The notes beneath the pieces are model-generated. The model was not told the DNA's origin and made no database searches. It worked only from the letters and a program-made list of their open reading frames with translations. The translations under genes and the position numbers were made by a program. Positions 33,994 through 43,709 of a DNA stretch of 47,632 nt are shown here, one piece after another. Position 1 is the stretch's first letter, and each line of letters opens with the position of its first letter. Source of the stretch: Leptospiraceae bacterium (lineage in GTDB: Bacteria; Spirochaetota; Leptospiria; Leptospirales; Leptonemataceae); the NCBI GenBank assembly GCA_020441005.1, contig JAGRNA010000019.1, positions 1-47,632 on the forward strand. Direction: 5' to 3'.

Positions 33994-34848
33994 TTAAATC
34001 CGGTTCAACACCCAGGTTCGTAAATCCTGCAGCACACGATTACGATCCGGCGGACTCTCATTAAATATTTCGTGGTAGAGATTGGGGTAGATCTTTAATT
34101 CCATATCCTTACTGGCACAGTCATGCGCAAATTCAGCGCTGGCTTCCGGGTCGGCTATCGGATCGGAGCCACCATGCATCAAACAAAATGGTATTTTGAG
34201 CAGGTGCGCCCGTTTCAAAACTGATTGCCCTTTTTGCACCAGGCCATTGGCCATGCGGGCGCTAATCTGATCATGGACCAGTGGATCGTTAGTATACGCG
34301 TCCACCTCGGATCGATCATGACTGAGCCCCTCGGCAGGCAGGCCGGATGGTAGTGTCAAGGCTGGTGCTATCAAATCCAGAATTTTCCCACTCTCCAGTT
34401 TCAAGCTTTGCAAGCGATTCAGAACTGGACGCAGAGCCGGGCCGCTACACACCAGCGCTTTGAGGGCCCACTGATTGGAAAATCGCAGCGCAAAAGCCAA
34501 TGCGATTAGTCCGCCCATAGAATGGCCCAATAAAATTGGTCTTTTGATCTGATACTCCTGCCGGATATGGAGCAAGAAATCTTCCAGATCCAGTATAAAG
34601 TGATTCACATCTATCGAATCGCCCTTGCGACCCTGGCTTTGTCCATGACCATAGGCATCATAGGCAATAAAACTGACCTGATCGTCCAAAAAAGCATCCA
34701 GAACATGTCGATAACGGCCCGAATGCTCTCCGAGACCATGATGAATAATGATTGTTCGCTCCGGATCCACACGCGGAGCCGTCCACATTTGGTAAAAGAG
34801 CTCGTATCCACGGATGCTTTGGAATCTAGCGCTGGAATGTGTATACAT
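33994..34848 (-). CDS. Alpha/beta hydrolase, monoacylglycerol lipase-like
   Basis: 284 residues of the Hydrolase_4 (S33-like) type. Nucleophile Ser110 in GHSMGG, oxyanion loop HHGLGEHSGRY, acid in HGGSDPIADPEAS and His in NLYHEIFNES. This set is that of monoacylglycerol lipase and lysophospholipase L2. No signal peptide, so cytoplasmic. It converges with the MBL/cNMP gene. Confidence 0.88.
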   Translation of the reverse strand: MYTHSSARFQSIRGYELFYQMWTAPRVDPERTIIIHHGLGEHSGRYRHVLDAFLDDQVSFIAYDAYGHGQSQGRKGDSIDVNHFILDLEDFLLHIRQEYQIKRPILLGHSMGGLIALAFALRFSNQWALKALVCSGPALRPVLNRLQSLKLESGKILDLIAPALTLPSGLPAEGLSHDRSEVDAYTNDPLVHDQISARMANGLVQKGQSVLKRAHLLKIPFCLMHGGSDPIADPEASAEFAHDCASKDMELKIYPNLYHEIFNESPPDRNRVLQDLRTWVLNRI

Positions 34849-35018
34849 GCCGACCTTCTTGCTACGGTATTCTCAAATTGATATATTTGTAAACAGCTAT
34901 TCGTGCGGAGCAGGGTACAATTTTGTAAAAAAGGCTTTCCTGGCCCGATATTGTGATCCGGCCTGATGAACAGCAAAAGGTGGTGACGTGCAAAGCCAGC
35001 CGCGCTTTTTGCTCTTCT

Positions 35019-35882
35019 ATGCGTTTTTTTCTGTTTGGGGCTTTTTTACTCCTGTTGCTGCAATGTCAAAACCAGCTACAGCATCCGGAAAAGAGTCCGG
35101 ATCAGCCCATCAGTGGCCACTGGATCGCAAATACGGATGATCCCGGACATGTATTTGTCTTGTACATTTTTGAGGATCATACGGGTCAATCAGCCTGGAG
35201 ATTTCAGTTCATTGAACTGTTTTTTCGCAACTTGGTCCTTTCAGGCCCGCGGATATATATAAATCAGCGCGAAGGAATCATACAAACTTCGGCCTCGGAA
35301 TTGCTTTTAATCCAACAGAAATTCAAGGGTGGCTACTATCCGATGGAGAGCAAGAACGTTGAGTCCTGGGAACCGCAAAACTTGCTACCTGTTGTATTAG
35401 ATCGTGATTTTGAAAAGGTGCAGCAGGTGGCCTTGCTCACAATCGATCCCGATGGCCGGGAACTGCAGAACGATGACTATCTGTTTCGACGCACAGGAGC
35501 AGCTTTGCTGAATAAACAAGATCTGGCTAACGAACAAACTGGTATAATTCTTGGCTTGAATAAATCCGCAAATCAGCTCTACATCTATTCATTTGCCCCT
35601 TCGTTCGCTCTGCAGGATGCCCGGCGTATAACCTGGCTCAATGATCGCCAAAAAGTCAGTCTGGATTTGATTCAGAATCGTTATAATTTTAGCATGGCAG
35701 ATATGCCACCCAATACTGCGCAGTTCTGGGAACAGGGCCAGTTGCTCTTTTTGAATAATTTTCAACCCGGCAAGAATCTTAACCGACAACTGACCCGGCA
35801 AGAGGTGCTGGAACGTATTCGCAAGGGGCTGCCCGTTCCACGTGAAGATTTAATCCGGGTGTTAGGTACGGATCGACCATAA
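35019..35882 (+). CDS. Putative lipoprotein
   Basis: The N-terminus from ATG 35019 is a lipoprotein signal: MRFFLFGAFLLLLLQC, with Cys16 as the lipid-carrying residue. An upstream start would add 22 residues before it and spoil the signal. The mature part (271 residues) contains a helical C-terminal region (RQLTRQEVLERIRKGL) and no domain I recognise. It diverges from the hydrolase gene and is convergent with pyrB. Probably outer or inner membrane surface. Confidence 0.72.
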   Translation: MRFFLFGAFLLLLLQCQNQLQHPEKSPDQPISGHWIANTDDPGHVFVLYIFEDHTGQSAWRFQFIELFFRNLVLSGPRIYINQREGIIQTSASELLLIQQKFKGGYYPMESKNVESWEPQNLLPVVLDRDFEKVQQVALLTIDPDGRELQNDDYLFRRTGAALLNKQDLANEQTGIILGLNKSANQLYIYSFAPSFALQDARRITWLNDRQKVSLDLIQNRYNFSMADMPPNTAQFWEQGQLLFLNNFQPGKNLNRQLTRQEVLERIRKGLPVPREDLIRVLGTDRP

Positions 35883-35913
35883 AACCATGATGCAATTGAA
35901 ATTGCAGATTACA

Positions 35914-36867
35914 TCAAATGACAGGCAACTCGGCTTTCAGACATAAGGTCAACAGGGCCATCCGTACCAGAACGCTATAGCTTGCCATTCTAAAATAGGC
36001 CGCATTGGGCAAATCATCAACATCTGTGCTGAGCTCGTTGACCCTTGGCAAGGGATGCATGATTAACGTATTACGCCGGGATGCCTGCAAGAAGGCGCGA
36101 TTGATGGAATAGCTGTCTTTTAGACGCTCATAATCGCTCTGCTCGGTAAAACGCTCCTTCTGGATTCTGGTGATGTAAGCCACATCACAATCCCAGATTT
36201 CTTTCAAATCTTCGGACTCTGCAAAGGTAATCCCGCGCTGCCCTAATTCCTTGCGGTAACTCTCCGGCAAAGCCAGGTCCACCGGTGAGATAAACACCAT
36301 TTCCACTTCATAGTTGTACAACAGCTTCATCAGGCTATGGATAGTCCGTCCAAATTTCAGATCCCCGATGAACGCAATCCGAATGCCGTCTATTTGTCCG
36401 CGCTCCTGTTGAATCGTATACAGGTCGAGCAATGCCTGGGTGGGATGCTGGCCGGAACCATCGCCGGCGTTGATTACCGGAATCTGTATAGCGGCGGAAG
36501 CGATTCGGCTGGAGCCTTCTACTGGATGACGAATGACAGCAATGTCACTATAAGCCTCGACCATTTTCATTGTATCGTAGAGTGTCTCTCCCTTGGAGAT
36601 GGAACTGAATTGAAAGCCAACTGTAGAGATGACTCGTCCACCCAGTCGATTCATGGCGGTTTCAAAGCTCAAACGGGTTCTGGTGGAGGATTCAAAAAAG
36701 AGAGATGCCAGGACGCGCCCTTGCAAGACCTGGTATAGCTTATCGGGAGCCAGCGTATACAATTGCTGTATTTGCCGGGCCGTTTCCAGAATACAACTCA
36801 AATCCTCACGCAAAAACTGCTCTGCGTCGAGAATATTGGTATGTATAAAGGCAGAGCTGGTCGCCAT
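35914..36867 (-). CDS. pyrB: Aspartate carbamoyltransferase catalytic subunit
   Basis: First committed step of pyrimidine synthesis: carbamoyl phosphate plus aspartate gives carbamoyl aspartate. Hallmarks: [20 protein letters not shown] (carbamoyl-phosphate site), [12 protein letters not shown] and the MHPLPRVNE loop. I start at ATG 36867 (317 aa, near the usual 310); a TTG at 36939 would add 24 residues without support. No pyrI or pyrC is adjacent. Confidence 0.94.
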   Translation of the reverse strand: MATSSAFIHTNILDAEQFLREDLSCILETARQIQQLYTLAPDKLYQVLQGRVLASLFFESSTRTRLSFETAMNRLGGRVISTVGFQFSSISKGETLYDTMKMVEAYSDIAVIRHPVEGSSRIASAAIQIPVINAGDGSGQHPTQALLDLYTIQQERGQIDGIRIAFIGDLKFGRTIHSLMKLLYNYEVEMVFISPVDLALPESYRKELGQRGITFAESEDLKEIWDCDVAYITRIQKERFTEQSDYERLKDSYSINRAFLQASRRNTLIMHPLPRVNELSTDVDDLPNAAYFRMASYSVLVRMALLTLCLKAELPVI

Positions 36868-36966
36868 GGATTTACAAGGTTCTGGTTTTGAGGTACAACG
36901 TAAACCAAAAGCCAACTCCGTACTAGAAATTCCAGGCAATCCGGGCGGACTCCCACAGGCAGGTAG

Positions 36967-37269
36967 ATGAAATTACAACCAGCGAAGCTGCGATACTCTA
37001 ACAGGAATTGGACCCTGTGGGTCTGCTTATCAGGGCTGCTTATGTCAGGCACGTACCCGGACACGCTGTCCGGTCAGCCTGCAACGGTTTTACGCGTTTA
37101 TGATTTACAAGACCCTCGTTTTTGCATGGTGACACCCGCGCCTTTCTTGTGCCAACGCTGCTTGCGAGCCGGCGGACGTCTTATCCAGCAATTATCAATC
37201 CAGGCTGATCAGCCGCCGACGCGTTCCTATCATTGCAAACTGCCAGATCCGCAAGGGGCAGCAGATTAA
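36967..37269 (+). CDS. Small secreted Cys-containing protein, unknown
   Basis: 100 residues. A basic start then [14 protein letters not shown] gives a possible signal peptide, and the rest has four Cys (FC, LC-x2-C, YHC) that could be disulfide-bonded or bind metal. No family recognised. It diverges from pyrB with 100 bases between starts and its stop overlaps the MORN gene's stop on the other strand. Moderately plausible gene. Confidence 0.45.
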   Translation: MKLQPAKLRYSNRNWTLWVCLSGLLMSGTYPDTLSGQPATVLRVYDLQDPRFCMVTPAPFLCQRCLRAGGRLIQQLSIQADQPPTRSYHCKLPDPQGAAD

Positions 37270-38087
37270 CGATCCCAGGGATTGTTGTTTTTCAGGCCAT
37301 GTGGAGTCTGATCCGGTACGCCGCCGGCGTCCATTCCCTCCAGCAGGGCAGCTGGGTCCCTTGTGGATCGCAGCGATTTGCTGATTGGACTTTCCTTTTG
37401 CATATGGCTCAAGCGAGGGGCTGCCGGATTGCGATTTTGTTCCGTTTGACAGGGACCGCCGGGTTGCACGCAGATTTGCCATGAGCCCACCCGAACCCCT
37501 TTGCTCATTTGCCCCTTTTGTAAAAGCTGTCCATTTTTATAATAATAGGTCCAGTTCCCGTGCGGTTCATCAGCATTGTAATCGCCTTGATAGAACAACT
37601 GCCCGTCAGGATAATAATTTTTCCAGGTTCCGATTCTACGACCAGACTGATACAAACCAGCCATTTTGATTTTCTGATCTGGATAGTAAAATTCCCACAG
37701 ACCTTCCTTACTGTTCTGCTTATAGCTTCCGCGCGAACTCAGCACGGCATTGTCAGCGTACCATTCCCAGGCTCCATTGCGACTGCCATCCTGATACACA
37801 CCTTTGGCTTCGATTTTTCCGTTTGGATAATAGAAATGCCACAATCCGTCACGACCTTTGCTGGACAGACCGCCCGAGGCTCGCCGGGTCCCATCCTTGT
37901 ACCATACTGCACGCTGTCCTTTCTGATCGAGTACGTACACCTGGCCCTTTTCATTCCAGATCGCCCCTTTTTTGACCCCCACAGGCGGTTGTGAGGCGTT
38001 CAGATCGGCCAGGATCAACAGCGCACCAGCAAACAACAAATACGGCCGCCAAAAACGAAATAAAACGGAATTCACAGCTAGTTTCAT
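37266..38087 (-). CDS. Exported MORN-repeat (YwqK-like) protein
   Basis: A signal peptide or anchor (PYLLFAGALLILADLNA) is followed by about six repeats of around 23 residues of the MORN_2/YwqK kind, such as GLWHFYYPNGKIEAKGVYQDG and GTWKNYYPDGQLFYQGDYN. A Pro/Ser-rich tail without repeats ends the 273-residue protein. Such repeats form beta-hairpin sheets in many bacterial surface and antitoxin-like proteins; the role here is unknown. It lies downstream of dnaA on the same strand. Confidence 0.85.
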   Translation of the reverse strand: MKLAVNSVLFRFWRPYLLFAGALLILADLNASQPPVGVKKGAIWNEKGQVYVLDQKGQRAVWYKDGTRRASGGLSSKGRDGLWHFYYPNGKIEAKGVYQDGSRNGAWEWYADNAVLSSRGSYKQNSKEGLWEFYYPDQKIKMAGLYQSGRRIGTWKNYYPDGQLFYQGDYNADEPHGNWTYYYKNGQLLQKGQMSKGVRVGSWQICVQPGGPCQTEQNRNPAAPRLSHMQKESPISKSLRSTRDPAALLEGMDAGGVPDQTPHGLKNNNPWDR

Positions 38088-38139
38088 TACTTTGTATGAC
38101 GGAAGAAATGTCTCCCGGATAAAGATCAGAAGCGCAATT

Positions 38140-39486
38140 TTAATACTGAAATAGTTCTTTTTTGATCAAAGCCACCTGATTACCGAAAAACAGGTCTTTT
38201 TGCAGCAAATTTTCAATTTTTTTGCAAGCATGGATCACCGATCCATGATCGTTGCGGCCCATAACCAGGGCGACGTCCTTTTGCGGGATTTTCAGCTCGG
38301 TGTGACAAATCCAGGCCACCAGATGCCTGGCCAGGCTGGCACGCCGGGTCCGCACCGGCCCCTGAATCACATCAATTGCCACTCCCAGGGTTCGTGATAC
38401 AGCTGCCAGCACATCACCAGATTCGGCTTTTCGACGCCGGGCAAACAAGTCCCCCAAACTGATTTGCAGGGCTTCATGGTGCGGCGCCGAATCGCGACCA
38501 TGCTGTAATTGCCATAATTGCATTCTTTGGGCTGCGGCCTTCAGCAAGCGCATATCAAAGGGAATCCGCTGGCAAATATATTGCATTGTCTCCGGTGTAA
38601 GCGGACACGCCAGATCAGTTAAAGCGGTGGACAGGATTTGCAGGCGTCCCTCCAGATCGGGGTACTGCAGTTGCAGGGCGGGCAAACCAAGCAGTCGGGA
38701 TTGCAATTGATCTGGTAAAACCAATTGTGCTGCCTGAACCGCACTCAGTAGAATCAGCTCGCGATTTTGATCGTGCCAGAAATCAATTAAGTGATGCAAT
38801 TCCTCCGCCGCCCGCAATGCCCCGCTTTTTAGATAATGGAAATCATCTAAAATGATAGTATGATTGTGGCGCAAATTAGTACGCCATTGCACCGTATCAC
38901 GTTTTTTACAGGCCAGCGCAAATTCACTCAAGAAGGATTCCATATTATAATAGCATGCAGCTATACCGGCATGGTCGCGAGCTTGCAGCAGCAAGCGCGC
39001 TAAATGCGTTTTACCGCTACCCGATGGACCCATCAGGATAACTGGCGCTCCTGGCATGGCCAGTCTTTGTTCCAGCCAACACCGGTTTTCATTGGCGGGA
39101 TAAAAAACCGGGACAGCGGCCGCAGATGGTTGCGACAAACGATCCTTGCCTTCCATTCCGCTTGCAAGTTGCGCTGGTTCGGATACGAATGCCGTTGTTT
39201 TTGCCCCGTTAAAGGAATCAACGACGTCCCCGGAGAGAGCTATGACCTGATAATTGTTGCGTTGCTCATAGAATTCCCTGATTAAAGGCAAATACCGCGA
39301 GTGAATATGCTGTTGTGACCGCAGACTGCCAGCCCCCCGAATGAGGATTTCATTTGCCGGACCAATCCGCGCTTCCAGGGGTTCAATAAAACTCTGGTAC
39401 AGTACACCCGGAACTCTGGTTTGCAGCCACTGCTTGCATTCTTGCCATTGTTCCGGTTTTGGTATGCTTGCCTGATTCACACTCAT
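38140..39486 (-). CDS. dnaA: Chromosomal replication initiator DnaA (divergent)
   Basis: DnaA opens the replication origin and loads the helicase. From ATG 39486 (MSVNQAS; an upstream ATG adds 28 residues) it has 448 residues: domain I (QWQECKQWL...), a variable linker, the AAA+ domain with Walker A GPSGSGKTHL and Walker B IILDDFHYL, and DNA-binding domain IV ending GRNDHGSVIHACKKIE. Deviations: sensor 1 reads LSAV where DnaA has LSSD, and the GGRDHTTV signature is GRNDHGSV, so one Arg and the Thr that contacts the DnaA box are changed. dnaN, recF and gyrB are not adjacent. The N-terminal start is ambiguous. Confidence 0.85.
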   Translation of the reverse strand: MSVNQASIPKPEQWQECKQWLQTRVPGVLYQSFIEPLEARIGPANEILIRGAGSLRSQQHIHSRYLPLIREFYEQRNNYQVIALSGDVVDSFNGAKTTAFVSEPAQLASGMEGKDRLSQPSAAAVPVFYPANENRCWLEQRLAMPGAPVILMGPSGSGKTHLARLLLQARDHAGIAACYYNMESFLSEFALACKKRDTVQWRTNLRHNHTIILDDFHYLKSGALRAAEELHHLIDFWHDQNRELILLSAVQAAQLVLPDQLQSRLLGLPALQLQYPDLEGRLQILSTALTDLACPLTPETMQYICQRIPFDMRLLKAAAQRMQLWQLQHGRDSAPHHEALQISLGDLFARRRKAESGDVLAAVSRTLGVAIDVIQGPVRTRRASLARHLVAWICHTELKIPQKDVALVMGRNDHGSVIHACKKIENLLQKDLFFGNQVALIKKELFQY

Positions 39487-39696
39487 CGTCCAGGGGAGGC
39501 TGGTCGTGGTCGCCCAGCAGGGGACATAATCAGAAGCGCTGCTTTTATGGCAACCGGGGCTTGGCGGCAAGTCTTAAATATGTGTGGATAAGCTGTGGAG
39601 AATAACGCAAGCAGACCGGATTGGGTTGCATTCCTGCTTTTGCTTGCTCGCTCAGGCAAGACGGCTTCCATGGTAGTAGTTAGACCAGGATATATG
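39487..39696. other. Possible oriC segment upstream of dnaA
   Basis: This 210-base region between dnaA and the divergent ATPase-like gene holds no gene. It contains one consensus DnaA box (TGTGGATAA, 39583-39591) and one near match (TGTGGAGAA, 39594-39602), three bases apart, next to an AT-rich stretch (39573-39582, TCTTAAATAT). Only two boxes are visible, so this could equally be dnaA autoregulation. GTG at 39595 is probably not a gene start because it overlaps the second box. Confidence 0.45.
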
Positions 39697-40464
39697 ATGA
39701 CCAATCTAGATGAGCTCAAAGGCCCGCGCTATGCAAATGTCAAGGACCGCAATGATATAATTGCCGGCATTGCTGCTGGTCGCAAGATCCAGTTTGTGAC
39801 TTACGCCTTGCCGGATATTATGGAACATCAACTTGACTTTGTGATCGCCGCCATCCTGAAAAAGTTTCAGAAAAGCCACTTGCAAAGCACCGTCTATACC
39901 TGTGTCAAGGAGCTGGTCATTAATGCAACCCGGGCCAATGCGCGCCAGGCATGGTTCCATGAAAAACAGATTGATGTCAGTAATCCGGATATTAGCAGCC
40001 AGCATACGGAGCAAATCAAGGCTGAAATCTCCGAGGACTGGATTCAAAAATACGGATCGCTGGCACGCGATGCCGGTTATATGGTAAGCATCGATTTTGA
40101 ATATGACACCGATGGTATGCGCATCTGGATCTGGAATGAAGTCAATTTGAACAGCCTTGATGAAAAGCGAATCCGGGAGCGATTCAAAGAAGGAATGGCC
40201 TATGAAGACATTGTTTCTTTTTATATGGAGAAGGGCGATCAAAGTCAGGGTGAAGGGATGGGGCTGGTGATGAACCTGCTATTATTGAAGGGCGAGGGAA
40301 TAGAACCGGCACTGCTACGCATTGGCCGTCGGGAAGGGCGTACAATGGCCCGTCTGGAGGTTCCTTTCGTAGAACAATTTATTAGCGTGCGAGGCCCCAA
40401 TCCGCATGGCTATGATCATGAGGCAGTTGGAATGCGGCTGGATTACCGCGATAACAATGCCTGA
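39697..40464 (+). CDS. GHKL-ATPase-like protein
   Basis: 255 residues from ATG 39697, preceded by AGGA at 39687-39690; longer starts (GTG 39595, ATG 39670) overlap the DnaA-box region or lack a ribosome-binding site. The protein has an N-box-like segment KELVINATRANARQA and a G-box-like EGMGLVMNLLLLKGEG, as in histidine-kinase ATPase domains, but no histidine phosphoacceptor or sensor domain. I recall similar stand-alone proteins in spirochaetes. Role unknown. Confidence 0.65.
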   Translation: MTNLDELKGPRYANVKDRNDIIAGIAAGRKIQFVTYALPDIMEHQLDFVIAAILKKFQKSHLQSTVYTCVKELVINATRANARQAWFHEKQIDVSNPDISSQHTEQIKAEISEDWIQKYGSLARDAGYMVSIDFEYDTDGMRIWIWNEVNLNSLDEKRIRERFKEGMAYEDIVSFYMEKGDQSQGEGMGLVMNLLLLKGEGIEPALLRIGRREGRTMARLEVPFVEQFISVRGPNPHGYDHEAVGMRLDYRDNNA

Positions 40465-40490
40465 TTCACCATTAAATTGCCGGTCCGCCC

Positions 40491-41261
40491 ATGATAGATT
40501 CTCCTGACAGAGCATGGCCTTTTTGGAAGGCCAATCTGTTTGCCCTATTGGCTTTGCTCGCCAATCTGCTTGTTGTCAACCTCATCACCCTGGTCTATGT
40601 GGCATGGCACATTATATCAGCTTACCTAAAAGATCCGACTGACCTTGGCCGGATTCTGGCCAATTCCCGGACTTTTGTGCAGGCAACCGCAACGAATCCT
40701 GACTGGATTGCCCTGACTGTGATTGCGGGCGCAACTGTCTCAATTATGTTTATCTTTTTTTTATGCCGTTCCAGAGGATCTGCGCAATTGTTCGATTATT
40801 TAGGTTTACGAACACCGCACTTGCGTCATCTGTTGTGGTCGATTCCGGCCTACATTTTACTGATGGCCGGACTGGAGGCGCTGGGTCGATTTTTTGATCG
40901 TCCACCAACACCAGAGTTCATGCAGTTACTGATTTGCAACCCGGGCCAGCCGATTTTATTATTTGTGGCCGTCAGCATAGCTGCGCCCGTTTTTGAAGAG
41001 TTGCTCTTTCGCGGGCTTTGGTATCGCATATTATTGGATAGTCGCCTGGGGCTCGTCGGAGCCATGCTGCTCCCCAACCTGCTATGGGCCGGTATTCATT
41101 TGCAATACGACTGGTTTGACATCAGCATGATCTTTTTGATTGGATTCTTTTTAACATGGGTGCGCTATAAAAGTAAAAGCTTGCCATTGGTTATTTTTTT
41201 GCATTTTTTTCAGAATACGGTGTCTTTTTTCGCCGCTTTTTATCTGGTAGAATGCACTTGA
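40491..41261 (+). CDS. CPBP-family intramembrane glutamic protease
   Basis: 256 residues with about seven hydrophobic segments. The conserved motif EExxxR is present as FEELLFRGLWYR, and NLLWAGIHL gives the second motif with His. CPBP (Abi) proteins include the CAAX-processing protease Rce1 and bacterial bacteriocin-immunity proteins; most bacterial members have no known substrate. ATG at 40491 is 26 bases after the upstream gene, likely one transcript. Confidence 0.85.
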   Translation: MIDSPDRAWPFWKANLFALLALLANLLVVNLITLVYVAWHIISAYLKDPTDLGRILANSRTFVQATATNPDWIALTVIAGATVSIMFIFFLCRSRGSAQLFDYLGLRTPHLRHLLWSIPAYILLMAGLEALGRFFDRPPTPEFMQLLICNPGQPILLFVAVSIAAPVFEELLFRGLWYRILLDSRLGLVGAMLLPNLLWAGIHLQYDWFDISMIFLIGFFLTWVRYKSKSLPLVIFLHFFQNTVSFFAAFYLVECT

Positions 41262-41381
41262 TCCGGTATTAGGCGTCCAACCAATAACCATGTGCCTGGT
41301 TTTGAAAACGTTGGTCCAGCCGCAACACAACCCGACCAGCAGTCAAACCCGGAACATACATTTTTGAAGTTGAGTACTACT

Positions 41382-42353
41382 ATGCTAACAAATATGCAAC
41401 GCGGAAACAATACCCGCTTTCAAAACCAGGTCTTGCGCTATGGATGCGTACTAGGGATTGCCTGGTTCTGCCTGAGCAGCCCCATTCTACAGTGTAGCCG
41501 ATCTGAAAGCGATACCAGTGAAACGGCGCCGCAAGTTGCCGTGGCGGAAGAGGCCGAAAAAGCGGCCGATCTGGCGGACGCACCAGCCAATCGTACAGCA
41601 GCGAAACAGGCAGGCAACCGTCCGGGTGCCGGGGAGTCTGGCGAAGCGGCCAGCACATTTACGATCGGCCAGGGCCTGAACGGCAGTGGCTATGTGACCA
41701 GCGCAGCAGCGCAAACCCGGTTGCTCGAATATAAAGTAGATTTGCAAATTGAATCAAAGGATTTGTTGCAATCCAGAAAGAATATGCTCGCAATCGTTCA
41801 AAAGTACGGATTCATCGTTACTAGCAATGTAGAGGCAGGGACCACTCCATGGCTGCAGGGTAGATTGCGGGTCAAGTCGGATTCATTGTATGAGGTGCTA
41901 TTGCAAAGTAGCACACTGGGCAGCATTCAGGCCGAATCCATTCAGGTCATTGATCACACTGAAAATGATGTCTTGCAAAAGCGCAAAATCCAGCGCTCCG
42001 AAATTCAGCAGGCACGCCGGACGCGATCACTGGCCAATACGGAACGCAAGGACTGGGCGGCCCGGGAAAGACTTTTAAGTGAGAGTGAAGAGAAAGAAGA
42101 TCAAGCCAGCCAGGAACGCTGGCGAATTCAGGATCGAGTGAGCTGGGCAGAAGTGACCATTCATATCAATGGTCCCCGGCAGGCGCCTCAAATCAGCGTC
42201 CCCTTGTACCAGGAGGCATTGATTGATTTGGTGAACGGGTTACTTTATCTTTCCTGGCTAAGTTTGTATCTGATCCCCTGGGCTTTGCTTGCAGCCCTGT
42301 TGGTTTGGGGCTTGCGCCGGCTTTGGCAACAAATCAAAGCCCGCCGCAGCTAG
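41382..42353 (+). CDS. DUF4349-type lipoprotein
   Basis: From ATG 41382 (MLTNMQRGNN) the signal has a hydrophobic run and the lipobox PILQC; an upstream start adds 30 residues. An Ala/Glu-rich linker follows, then a DUF4349-like periplasmic domain (LEYKVDLQIESKDL...YGFIVTSNVE...LRVKSDSLYEVLLQ) with a charged coiled-coil insert (about 205-265) and the WAEVTIHI block. A C-terminal transmembrane helix (near 297-320) ends in basic residues. Related proteins are membrane-bound; function unknown. It is followed, convergently, by the esterase gene. Confidence 0.78.
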   Translation: MLTNMQRGNNTRFQNQVLRYGCVLGIAWFCLSSPILQCSRSESDTSETAPQVAVAEEAEKAADLADAPANRTAAKQAGNRPGAGESGEAASTFTIGQGLNGSGYVTSAAAQTRLLEYKVDLQIESKDLLQSRKNMLAIVQKYGFIVTSNVEAGTTPWLQGRLRVKSDSLYEVLLQSSTLGSIQAESIQVIDHTENDVLQKRKIQRSEIQQARRTRSLANTERKDWAARERLLSESEEKEDQASQERWRIQDRVSWAEVTIHINGPRQAPQISVPLYQEALIDLVNGLLYLSWLSLYLIPWALLAALLVWGLRRLWQQIKARRS

Positions 42354-42361
42354 TCCACAAA

Positions 42362-43426
42362 TCAGGATTTTGCATCCGGAGACCTGCGCCCCAGGCGCGG
42401 TCTCGCTTGCAAGAGATCCCTTTCCCCGCGCCGACTACCAACGCCAAGCCATCCGCGCAATTGTGACCAGAACCCGCGCTTTTGTTGAAACTGTGGCGCG
42501 CGCCGCTGATCGTGCAAGGTATCTTCTATGAAAGAATGAATATAGCGAAATACGCGTTGATTGACGCGCTTATGGGTTAACAGGCTGTGCATGCTGGTCA
42601 TATCCGGAGGCAGAATAAACATTAAAGCCCTCTTCTCCCGACTGTTGACATTATTATAAATATAGGCCTGATTCTCGGCTGATACGGTGCGGTCATTGGC
42701 GGCCATAATAGAACAGTAGGGCACTGTTACACGCGGCAGCCCCTTGCGCACCAGGGGCATGGCTCGTTTGAAACTATGCAGGGCATCCAGGGCATAGGTG
42801 TAGCGATACCCTACCCAGGGATTCAATTTTTCGGTACTCACAGGACGTTTGCCGCCAACGGTTAAGAGGGGCTTGAATATTTTTAACAAGCCGGTAAACA
42901 TTAAAGTGTATTGATGAATAATAAGTTTGCCGTTGTAAAATCCATTAAAAAAAACCGGGCTAGAAATTGTGATCAAACCGGCTGGACGAAAAGAATCTGC
43001 ATTTTTGGCTGCCACGCGCAGACTGACAGTGCCACCCATGGAAAAACCAACTAAAAAAATCTGGCGGTAACGAGATCGTTCTTTCAAGTAACGACGCTCC
43101 AGATATTCCTCCCAGTGATAGAAGCGAGTTTGCTGCATGTCCTTAATATCTGTGCCATGACCTGGTAGCAACACGCCGATCGCAGTGTGGCCCAGACTAT
43201 GCAAATATTTTCCCAGCGGACGAGTATTAAAGGGACTGCCGCCATAACCATGGCATATTAAGAAAGCAACGCCGCTACTGCCTTCATAGCGATATGGTTG
43301 CGCATTTTCAATCAAGCTGGTTTGCTCTGGCGCTGCGGGCATGGGCAGGGGTTCTTCAGGCAGTCCAAAATGGTTGATGAGCAACAGACCCACAATACCA
43401 AAAAATGCGAACCAGATCCAGACCAT
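42362..43426 (-). CDS. Membrane-anchored alpha/beta hydrolase (esterase)
   Basis: 354 residues. An N-terminal transmembrane helix (MVWIWFAFFGIVGLLLINHF) is followed by an alpha/beta hydrolase: oxyanion loop FLICHGYGGSPFN, nucleophile Ser in GFSMGG, likely acid in MAANDRTVSA and His in TSMHSLL. This fits carboxylesterase EstA/YvaK-like enzymes. The C-terminal 60 residues are basic and unassigned. It is convergent with the DUF4349 gene (8 bases apart) and divergent from the RHH/PIN pair. Confidence 0.82.
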   Translation of the reverse strand: MVWIWFAFFGIVGLLLINHFGLPEEPLPMPAAPEQTSLIENAQPYRYEGSSGVAFLICHGYGGSPFNTRPLGKYLHSLGHTAIGVLLPGHGTDIKDMQQTRFYHWEEYLERRYLKERSRYRQIFLVGFSMGGTVSLRVAAKNADSFRPAGLITISSPVFFNGFYNGKLIIHQYTLMFTGLLKIFKPLLTVGGKRPVSTEKLNPWVGYRYTYALDALHSFKRAMPLVRKGLPRVTVPYCSIMAANDRTVSAENQAYIYNNVNSREKRALMFILPPDMTSMHSLLTHKRVNQRVFRYIHSFIEDTLHDQRRAPQFQQKRGFWSQLRGWLGVGSRRGERDLLQARPRLGRRSPDAKS

Positions 43427-43472
43427 AACTATGCTTGCAAGATTTCCTTTGCTTGCTATACAGGCAAGTCAA

Positions 43473-43709
43473 ATGGCCGAATTCACGCAACGTCTGCAAA
43501 TTCTGTTACGTCCGGAACAAATCGCGGAAATTAAGGATATAGCGCGCAGGGAACGTGTATCAGTGGCTGAGTTAATCCGTCAGTCTGTATTCAACCGCTG
43601 GCAACCCCGCAGCGATGTTCAGCTGCTGCGCCGGATTCAGCATTTCAGAACTTCAGCCAACTTGTGTCTGGAATGGCATCCACAAGACTTTATAGAATCC
43701 AATCAATAG
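43473..43709 (+). CDS. Ribbon-helix-helix (CopG-like) antitoxin
   Basis: 78 residues from ATG 43473 (MAEFTQRLQILL); longer frames upstream run through the divergent esterase gene and look spurious. The first 45 residues fit a ribbon-helix-helix: a strand (FTQRLQILL), then two helices with VSVAELIRQSVFNRW. The second half would bind the toxin. The stop overlaps the GTG of the PIN gene (TAGTG at 43707-43711), so the pair is co-translated like VapBC. Confidence 0.75.
   Translation: MAEFTQRLQILLRPEQIAEIKDIARRERVSVAELIRQSVFNRWQPRSDVQLLRRIQHFRTSANLCLEWHPQDFIESNQ

Noticed and set aside
39595..39696. Longer start (GTG) for the ATPase-like gene
   Set aside because: It overlaps the second DnaA-box-like site, and a better-placed AGGA lies before ATG 39697.
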